A DNA stretch of 11,186 bases from Bacillota bacterium (lineage in GTDB: Bacteria > Bacillota > Clostridia > Lachnospirales > Lachnospiraceae), in the NCBI GenBank assembly GCA_023442465.1, contig JAEZZQ010000003.1:1-11186 (forward strand). Direction: 5' to 3'. The notes under the pieces were generated by a model. That model saw only the letters and a program-made list of their open reading frames with translations, searched no databases and was not told the origin of the DNA. Below, in pieces: positions 6,160 through 11,186 of the stretch (its first letter is position 1; every line of letters starts with the position of its first letter). Both the position numbers and the translations under genes were made by a program.

Positions 6160-8082
6160 TCATTTGTTCTCTCCGTTTAGGTTATCCCCAACCGTTCCTG
6201 TGACGTTTTTTTCAAAGCCGACTTCGCTAAGCTTTCCGGCGGTTTCTACCACCTTCTTTATCGTGCTGTCGTTGCCAAGTATCTCGCCGTAGGTGCCGCC
6301 GAGGCCGTCGCCGTACGCGTCACCGACTGCGCCACTGGCTGCGTTAAAGGTCCCCTTCACTGTGCCCTTTACCAATGCGTCGGTCAAATCCCTGCCGTCA
6401 TTGACAGCCTCTGCAACCTCGCCTGCAACCGTACCGCCAAAGGATGTAGCTGCCTTGCCGATACCCGCATCCATCATGGTAGTCGCAGCTTCTGTGCCGC
6501 CCTTAATTGCGCCCTCGGTAAAGGAGCCCCAGCTTGCGCCCTTTTCCGCCATGGTTGAAAGGGTGTTTTTGACTCCCTTATAGGTGGCGGACACAGTCTT
6601 TCCGCCGGGAACTATCGCCTCGCCTGCAGCCATCGTGTAATCGGCCACCTCTACCGTCGTTTCCAAAACATCGACGGCAGTATCTCTGCGCTGAGCGTAA
6701 TCATTCATCTTCTGACGGTACTCCTCATCTCTTTCCATGCGGCGCTCAAGCTCTTCTATAACCTGCTCTTTGCTGGCGCCGCTTATGCCAAGATTGGTGG
6801 CAACGCGCTCTATCTTCTCCTTGCGGGCCCGCTCCTGCCGCTCGCGCTGCAAATCCTTCTCAAGCTGACGGCTTTCGTCACTGCGCTCCTGATTGCGCTC
6901 TCTATCCTCGCGGACGTTTTTCTCAAACTGCGTTTCGTCCTGACGGATGGTTCCGGCATTATCCGAACGGTGCTCCATCTGCTCGGAAAGCTCCTCCGGG
7001 GTATAGGTCGCGCCGCTGACGGGGTCGGTATAGGTGCCGTCGCCGTTCTTTACAAAGGTGCGCCTTTGCCCATTTACAGGGTCGGTTGCCTCAATATCTC
7101 CGTCATCGTCAAATCGCAGCCATCGGCTCAAACCGCTGTCTGCAGGTGCGGGAGCGGGCGCACCGCCTGTTCCCACGGGCACAGTCGGGATAAATCCGCC
7201 CGTATTGCCAAACAAGATGGACAGCAGAATTGCAAGAATGCTGATGGTAATTGTGGAAAGGGGATCGGCATGGTCGGAGTTTCCGCTATTATCTATAGAT
7301 TTTTTTCGCCAACCCCAGCCTCCGCCCTCTGGTTCATAAAACTCCCAATCTCCAGTAGTCACAGAGTCTGATTTATCTTCGTTACGAGTACGTTTCGACT
7401 TATCTGTGGTGAGAATATCACTTTGGCTGCTGACGGTCTCTGGCAGATCAAATACATAGTATCTATACGCCTCGACGTTACCTTTTTTAGGCTTATTTCC
7501 GTGATTCCCCGGGGCATTTAGCACATAGGCCCAGTCAACATGAAGCTCTATAGTATCCAATCCTTTCTGCCATCTGATATGGCCAGTACCCCTCAGCGAT
7601 ACGTCCTCATCAACTAACACTCCTCTGGTATCTGTGGCATATGTATAATGCATTTTCAATTCTATGGGCTCGATCTCACCATCAGGATCTATTATTCCGC
7701 TGACCTCAAATGGTTCAATTACGGAAGTTACCGTATAGCTATGATTTGTTTCTTCATCTCCGGGAGTTCTTGGCGGATAGGTAATTTCTTCTCGGTAAAC
7801 ATTTGTGTATCCCTTAAAGGACATTTTTGCGTACTGCTTGTTATCTTTGTCAGTGGTGATATAAATAGGGACTTGGTTATTATTTGAGCCTTTTCCACCC
7901 TGCATTGCGTTGTGGATAGAATCCACAACTTCATCACCATTTTTTTCATAGCACAAGCGAGTGATAATTTCTTCCTCTAATATTATTTCAGACTCAACCG
8001 CAAAGGCCACCACGGGAAAAGCCAATGCGCAGCATATCGCCGCAATTAAAGCCGCAAACAGCTTCTTGATCATCCTTTTCAT
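6160..8082 (-). CDS. Exported membrane-anchored protein with coiled coil and Gly/Ala-rich C-terminal region (640 aa)
   Basis: The ATG at 8082 overlaps the preceding stop (ATGA) and has AAGGAGG ten bases upstream. It puts a clean signal peptide at the N-terminus (MKRMIKKLFAALIAAICCAL ... VVAFA, probable cleavage after Ala28). The reading frame is open 50 codons further upstream, but that extension lies inside the preceding gene and would bury the signal. Parts: beta-rich region 30-215, unfamiliar; disordered stretch 220-272 with GGGWGWRKK; TM 276-297; Pro/Ala linker; two TDPVxG motifs (333-338, 352-357); highly charged coiled coil 380-465 rich in Arg, Glu and Gln; then 470-605, a Gly/Ala/Thr-rich series of amphipathic helices (ATTMMDAGIGKAATSFGG, AASGAVGDAYGDGLGG). 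The tail resembles linker or pre-toxin regions of polymorphic toxins and tape-measure-like proteins in composition only. With a cleaved signal, the coiled coil and tail would lie in the cytoplasm. Function unknown. Confidence 0.85.
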   Translation of the reverse strand: MKRMIKKLFAALIAAICCALAFPVVAFAVESEIILEEEIITRLCYEKNGDEVVDSIHNAMQGGKGSNNNQVPIYITTDKDNKQYAKMSFKGYTNVYREEITYPPRTPGDEETNHSYTVTSVIEPFEVSGIIDPDGEIEPIELKMHYTYATDTRGVLVDEDVSLRGTGHIRWQKGLDTIELHVDWAYVLNAPGNHGNKPKKGNVEAYRYYVFDLPETVSSQSDILTTDKSKRTRNEDKSDSVTTGDWEFYEPEGGGWGWRKKSIDNSGNSDHADPLSTITISILAILLSILFGNTGGFIPTVPVGTGGAPAPAPADSGLSRWLRFDDDGDIEATDPVNGQRRTFVKNGDGTYTDPVSGATYTPEELSEQMEHRSDNAGTIRQDETQFEKNVREDRERNQERSDESRQLEKDLQRERQERARKEKIERVATNLGISGASKEQVIEELERRMERDEEYRQKMNDYAQRRDTAVDVLETTVEVADYTMAAGEAIVPGGKTVSATYKGVKNTLSTMAEKGASWGSFTEGAIKGGTEAATTMMDAGIGKAATSFGGTVAGEVAEAVNDGRDLTDALVKGTVKGTFNAASGAVGDAYGDGLGGTYGEILGNDSTIKKVVETAGKLSEVGFEKNVTGTVGDNLNGENK

Positions 8083-9029
8083 ACCGCAGCCACCTCCTTT
8101 TTGTTTTTCAAGACAATGACAAATATCAAAGCAGCAATCAGCAGTACCGTTCCCAGCCACGCACACCAGTGGAGACCCATAGCCGACAGCGCCACGCCAA
8201 GCGCAAACCCCAGCGTCATGCCGCTTATGCACCGCCTAACCCCTATGTAGGACGGCGCTCTGCCCTTTGAAAGAATGTTTGCTACGGAAAAAGCAAGCTC
8301 CCATAAAAAGCCGCCCTGTCTGCCAAGGTTTTGCAGCAGCATTACAAAGGCGATAATGCCAACCATGCTGTTTTCAAGGGACTGCGAGCTGTTCATAAAA
8401 GCGTAAAGCAGCAAAGATGCACCTACTCCGCCCAGTAACGGGGCAACGGCGGTTATGCTCTTAACGGCAAGCCCGCCGAAAAAGCCCTTGATACCGCCGC
8501 CAATCCCCGAAAACGGCGCTTTTTTCTGAAACAGCGGCACAATAGCGGCGTTCAGAAAGGCAGCGACCACCACCTTGCCGAGAATCCCACCCGCTGCGCC
8601 GAGAACACCGCCGAACATCCCGCCCTGCGCAAAGGTAAGGAAACTGAGAATGCGTACCGGAAGCGGATTGATTTTGAAAGAACCCAGCAACGCAAGCACC
8701 AGCCAGACAAGCCCCAACAGGACGGTGGGGAGCATCTGTTGAGGATTTTTCAGCACCGCCAACGACTGACGGATATATGCGATGATGAATTTTCCCGCAC
8801 CCATCGGACTGTGCTGTGGAGCATCATCCGAAGCCCGGTCTATCGGCGGCTTCTTCTTTGTACTGTTCATTGTTTTCGGAATTTCTTGCTCGGATTTTGC
8901 GACCTCCGGTGGTGTCTCCGTACTTATTTGTGCAGATTCAATGCTTTGAAAAGCATTGGCTCCGCACTTTGCACAGAATTTTGCGTCCTCATTCAGAGCC
9001 ATGCCGCAGCTTGTGCAGAATTTACCCAT
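8079..9029 (-). CDS. Zinc-ribbon polytopic membrane protein (316 aa), unknown function
   Basis: The N-terminus is a zinc ribbon with C5, C8, C19 and C22 (KFCTSCG ... KFCAKCG), followed by a disordered, charged linker to about residue 78 and a membrane domain with roughly six or seven hydrophobic segments (about 101-117, 128-150, 152-167, 185-210, 222-235, 268-287, 290-307). Several are glycine-rich (FAQGGMFGGVLGAAGGILGK, GIGGGIKGFFGGLAVK). This layout, a cytoplasmic ribbon tethered to a polytopic domain, is common among uncharacterised Firmicute membrane proteins. The start at 9029 is chosen because AAGGAG (9038-9043) lies eight bases upstream; the GTG at 9038 falls inside that site. The stop overlaps the next start as ATGA, so this protein and the 640-aa exported protein are probably made in fixed ratio and may interact. 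Confidence 0.87.
   Translation of the reverse strand: MGKFCTSCGMALNEDAKFCAKCGANAFQSIESAQISTETPPEVAKSEQEIPKTMNSTKKKPPIDRASDDAPQHSPMGAGKFIIAYIRQSLAVLKNPQQMLPTVLLGLVWLVLALLGSFKINPLPVRILSFLTFAQGGMFGGVLGAAGGILGKVVVAAFLNAAIVPLFQKKAPFSGIGGGIKGFFGGLAVKSITAVAPLLGGVGASLLLYAFMNSSQSLENSMVGIIAFVMLLQNLGRQGGFLWELAFSVANILSKGRAPSYIGVRRCISGMTLGFALGVALSAMGLHWCAWLGTVLLIAALIFVIVLKNKKEVAAV
8093..8099 (-). promoter_or_regulatory. Ribosome binding site fixing the start at 8082
   Basis: AAGGAGG on the minus strand, inside the last codons of the 316-aa gene, ten bases before the ATG at 8082. It supports the 640-residue form of the exported protein rather than the 690-residue open frame. Confidence 0.75.
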
Positions 9030-9037
9030 AATACTCA

Positions 9038-9043
9038 CTCCTT
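9038..9043 (-). promoter_or_regulatory. Ribosome binding site fixing the start at 9029
   Basis: AAGGAG on the minus strand lies eight bases before the ATG at 9029. The alternative in-frame GTG (9036-9038) overlaps this site and so cannot use it. Confidence 0.75.
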
Positions 9044-9071
9044 CTTTAATTAACCGCTCGCTTTTGGTGCG

Positions 9072-9581
9072 TTACCATCCGGTGATGTCTGCCGTTACGC
9101 CGGTTTCACGAAACAGCTTTTGTGCGGCATCCAGTACCGCCTGCTTTTGAGTCATTCCGTGGAGCAACTCTACCCGCATGGTATGAGCTGCGTCGCCAAA
9201 GGTCAGGTACATCCGTTCCTGATCAATATGGGCGGTGTGCAGCCGTACGCCATGCACCCCGTCAAGGCCCCATCGGTAAATTTCACTGCCGATGAGGATA
9301 CCAAAGGTAGATACTACGGTTTCCTCGGTGTCTTTTTTCATTTGGCGGCCCGGCATGGAGACGAGAGCGGATGGCACCGCAAGGATACGGTTATCCCAAA
9401 TGAGTGTTGCGTCGTAGAGCAGACGGCTCTGCCTCACCAATAACAGGAGAGAGATAAGGCTGATCGCTCCAAAGGTGAAAAGCGCTTCTAACATGAATGC
9501 CATGCCGAGCCACACCGCCAAACAAATACTGGCTGCGAACAATAAGGCATATCCATTGCGTCGTTTGCGGATTAATTTCAT
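9072..9581 (-). CDS. Two-TM protein with possible PH-like C-terminal domain (169 aa)
   Basis: First gene of the nine-gene run. A basic start (MKLIRKRRNG) is followed by TM 11-29 and TM 33-50, then a cytoplasmic beta-rich region 60-145 (IWDNRILAVP, ETVVSTFGILIGSEIYRW, VHGVRLHTAHIDQERMYLTF, HTMRVELL) and a final amphipathic helix (TQKQAVLDAAQKLFRET). The strand spacing and closing helix fit the bacterial PH-like domains often joined to paired TM segments, but this is by eye. Start choice: AGAGGG (9591-9596) lies nine bases before the ATG at 9581 and only three before the ATG at 9587; the frame stays open to an ATG at 9635, which has no better site. The next gene follows after 42 bases. Confidence 0.78.
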   Translation of the reverse strand: MKLIRKRRNGYALLFAASICLAVWLGMAFMLEALFTFGAISLISLLLLVRQSRLLYDATLIWDNRILAVPSALVSMPGRQMKKDTEETVVSTFGILIGSEIYRWGLDGVHGVRLHTAHIDQERMYLTFGDAAHTMRVELLHGMTQKQAVLDAAQKLFRETGVTADITGW

Positions 9582-9658
9582 TTGCATCAACCCTCTTCCA
9601 GTATTCATTTTAGAGAAGGAGGACTCAAAAAGCATCGTTCGAAAGGATTAATTTACAG
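9582..9658 (-). promoter_or_regulatory. Leader of the nine-gene operon with weak candidate promoter
   Basis: This is the only non-coding stretch ahead of the nine-gene run, lying directly after the regulator's terminator, so a promoter is expected here. On the minus strand TAAAAT (9607-9612) is a fair -10 box; 17 bases upstream is ATGCTT (9630-9635), a poor -35 box. A TTCGAA palindrome sits at 9638-9643, upstream of it. With start near 9600 the leader would be about 20 bases and contain the AGAGGG ribosome site. A weak -35 fits an activator-dependent promoter, but this is inference. Confidence 0.25.
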
Positions 9659-9690
9659 AAAAAAGCCCCTCACCCTTTTGGGTGAGAGGC
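9659..9690 (-). terminator. Rho-independent terminator of the LuxR-family regulator gene
   Basis: On the minus strand GCCTCTCACCC (9690-9680), loop AAAA, GGGTGAGGGGC (9675-9665) forms an 11-bp stem with one mismatch, followed at once by six Ts (9664-9659). It begins 33 bases after the regulator's stop and separates it from the nine-gene run. On the plus strand no T tract follows the stem, so it acts in one direction only. Confidence 0.92.
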
Positions 9691-9723
9691 CGGTTAAACC
9701 CAGTATTTATGCAGTTTTATGTA

Positions 9724-11136
9724 TCATCCAACCGTTTGGTTTTTCAGCAGGGTGCTAATGAGCTCCGCACGGCTTGAAACATCGTATTTTGAAAAAATAC
9801 TTCTTGCGTGTGTTTTAACGGTATTCTCACTGATGAACAAAGCCCCGGCAATCTCACGGTTGGAGTTGCCGGAAAGGATAAGCTGCAATACCTCCTGCTC
9901 CCGGACAGTCAGCGGATCAAGGGTTTTGACCTGCCGTACAATATCCGTTTGTTGTGACTGGCTCATATTGTCATAAGCGGCAAGGTAAGCATGGCTTTTC
10001 AGCAATAGAACAAGCTGGTGGTTGAGGGGCGGCAGCATAACCAATGTAACGCACACCACCGTCAGGGCAATCACCGCCACCTCCGCACCGGGAAGCTCCA
10101 TGGATGTCACAGCCATCCCCAGGACGCCTCCGCAAAGGACGCCGAATACATTGGCGGAAAGACCGATGCCAAAGGTATGCGCCGGGTTGTTGCTATAATC
10201 CAGCATTTCTCCAAGGATGCTCCACCAAAACAGATCGAAAATACCGCAGGCGCCGAGCATCAGCGTATCCACAGTCAGATAGTCGGAGGTATTTCGCCCC
10301 AGCAGCATAAAGCTGATGAACGCTCCCATAATCATTGCCATTCCTACATACAAGAATCTTGAGCGGTTCGCCTTCATGGGCAGGTTGCGCATAATAGCGA
10401 GCGCCACGATATAAGGCACGGCCCAATACCAGCTTACCAGCCCTGTCAGATGCTCAAAAGTGGGGTTGATGACCTGATACATCAGTCCGGAATTAATTGT
10501 AATGATAAACACAAAAAGACAGAGCAATATTAGCGGGTTTTTAATGCCGCCATGCGCCTTATTTTTAAATGTTTTGTTCTGCTCATTCTCCTGCTCCAAC
10601 GGCAGCATCCAAATGAAGACCATGCCGATCACAAGGCAAAGCACAGAGAGGGCAAGCCCGATAAAGGTTGACCTGTTCATGGCCACCACGTTGACTGCAA
10701 TCATCAGCAAATTGGAATAAATCAGAACATCGGCACAGGATTTAATGCGCTCGTTCTTGGGAGTAAAGGCCCTGAGAAAAAATCCCCATGCCGCCACCGC
10801 GCAGCCGCTAAAGTATCCGCTGACAATCAGTCCGCCCATCCATAGAGTGGGGAGAGGAAAAAAGAAGGGGACAGTGGCGGCTAAGCATAAGCCCATGCCG
10901 CCGAGCATCATGCTTTTGGCGGCCGCCTGTGACTTGACAAACAGGCCGCAGGTAAAAAGCCCCGCGAAATGCGCGATAATTGCAGTCAATATGTAACGGT
11001 CGGCGTCAGTTCCACGCAGATCCAACAGGCTATACAGCACCTGTCCCTCAAACTGGAAGGACAGAATATAGGCAAAGAGAAATGAAAATCCGGCAACAGA
11101 AAGCCTGCGGGCATTGAAAGATTTAAGTCCGTTCAT
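9724..11136 (-). CDS. Membrane-bound LuxR-family regulator: 12-TM MFS-like domain fused to C-terminal HTH (470 aa)
   Basis: Residues 14-371 contain about twelve hydrophobic segments in two halves, split by a charged loop at 181-199 (EQENEQNKTFKNKAHGG), the layout of major-facilitator transporters. Residues 408-466 are a LuxR/GerE helix-turn-helix: PLTVREQEVLQLILSG, then NREIAGALFISENTVKTHARSIF with the typical EIA, S-x-NTVK and H pattern of the recognition helix, ending in a Ser-Arg-Ala-Glu-Leu helix. No receiver domain or phospho-acceptor is present. Proteins of this format are common in Clostridia and Coriobacteriia; they are thought to sense a ligand in the membrane and bind DNA from there. 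GGGAGGT (11143-11149) lies six bases before the ATG, which overlaps an upstream stop (ATGA). Target unknown; the operon starting 140 bases downstream on the same strand is the obvious candidate. Confidence 0.92.
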   Translation of the reverse strand: MNGLKSFNARRLSVAGFSFLFAYILSFQFEGQVLYSLLDLRGTDADRYILTAIIAHFAGLFTCGLFVKSQAAAKSMMLGGMGLCLAATVPFFFPLPTLWMGGLIVSGYFSGCAVAAWGFFLRAFTPKNERIKSCADVLIYSNLLMIAVNVVAMNRSTFIGLALSVLCLVIGMVFIWMLPLEQENEQNKTFKNKAHGGIKNPLILLCLFVFIITINSGLMYQVINPTFEHLTGLVSWYWAVPYIVALAIMRNLPMKANRSRFLYVGMAMIMGAFISFMLLGRNTSDYLTVDTLMLGACGIFDLFWWSILGEMLDYSNNPAHTFGIGLSANVFGVLCGGVLGMAVTSMELPGAEVAVIALTVVCVTLVMLPPLNHQLVLLLKSHAYLAAYDNMSQSQQTDIVRQVKTLDPLTVREQEVLQLILSGNSNREIAGALFISENTVKTHARSIFSKYDVSSRAELISTLLKNQTVG

Positions 11137-11186
11137 TTGATAACCTCCCGCTCATCGGAGGCTCCGCCTTTTTTAACCCATTCGTC
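11133..11186 (-). CDS. C-terminal tail of an upstream gene (17 codons visible), unidentified
   Basis: On the minus strand the frame is open from the window edge and reads DEWVKKGGASDEREVIK, then TGA at 11135-11133. The stop overlaps the regulator's ATG as ATGA, and the regulator's ribosome site lies inside these codons. The hydrophilic sequence is plausible as a protein C-terminus but too short to identify. The ATGA junction is the main support; the frame could be open by chance over 17 codons. Confidence 0.5.
   Translation of the reverse strand, partial: DEWVKKGGASDEREVIK

Noticed and set aside
6970..7371. Plus-strand open frames opposite the coiled-coil gene, including 7034-7339
   Set aside because: Antisense shadows of a gene with a signal peptide, TM and coherent domain order; no ribosome sites.
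8083..8232. 50-codon upstream extension of the 640-aa protein
   Set aside because: It lies inside the preceding gene in another frame, has no ribosome site and would bury a clean signal peptide; the ATG at 8082 has AAGGAGG.
11149..11172. GC-rich partial palindrome followed by Ts (GGAGGCTCCGCC then T run), plus-strand terminator-like
   Set aside because: The stem is only about four solid pairs, there is no plus-strand gene to terminate, and the bases are better explained as the coding end of the upstream minus-strand gene.

Overview
The window reads as chromosomal DNA of a Gram-positive anaerobe, most likely a Clostridia-type Firmicute. The support is strong AGGAGG-type ribosome binding sites before most genes, three lipoproteins with classical lipoboxes, a SPOR-tailed amidase of the kind common in spore formers, and a 12-TM protein fused to a LuxR helix-turn-helix, a format frequent in Clostridia and Coriobacteriia. 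Base composition is mixed, and I see no insertion sequence, phage structural gene, tRNA, rRNA or CRISPR array.

Layout. At the left edge (3-641, + strand) is the 3' part of an N-acetylmuramoyl-L-alanine amidase with a C-terminal SPOR domain. It converges on the rest of the window, which is all on the minus strand; a hairpin with a perfect 11-bp stem (746-787) lies between. Reading the minus strand from the right, a 17-codon tail of an unidentified gene (11186-11133) overlaps by ATGA the start of a membrane LuxR-family regulator (11136-9724). That gene ends at a strong rho-independent terminator (9690-9659). After about 75 bases begins a tight run of nine genes (9581 down to 837) with gaps of -26 to +42 bases. 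It has the form of one operon.

The nine genes, in transcription order, are: a 2-TM protein with a possible PH-like domain (169 aa); a zinc-ribbon polytopic membrane protein (316 aa); a secreted or anchored protein with a signal peptide, one internal TM, a charged coiled coil and a Gly/Ala-rich tail (640 aa, start overlapping by ATGA); a small lipoprotein (142 aa); a DUF4352-like lipoprotein (196 aa); a large lipoprotein with a ZU5-like N-terminus (712 aa); a small polytopic membrane protein (about 132 aa); a membrane protein with three zinc ribbons and two DUF3592-like modules (442 aa); and a small soluble protein with a C-terminal zinc ribbon (119 aa).

Every product except the last is predicted to be membrane-embedded, lipid-anchored or exported, and five zinc ribbons are spread over three proteins. 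Together they suggest a multi-component envelope assembly that I cannot match to any named system. No enzyme active site is visible in the nine genes. The membrane LuxR protein just upstream is a plausible but unproven regulator. This uncharacterised cassette is the most interesting content of the window.
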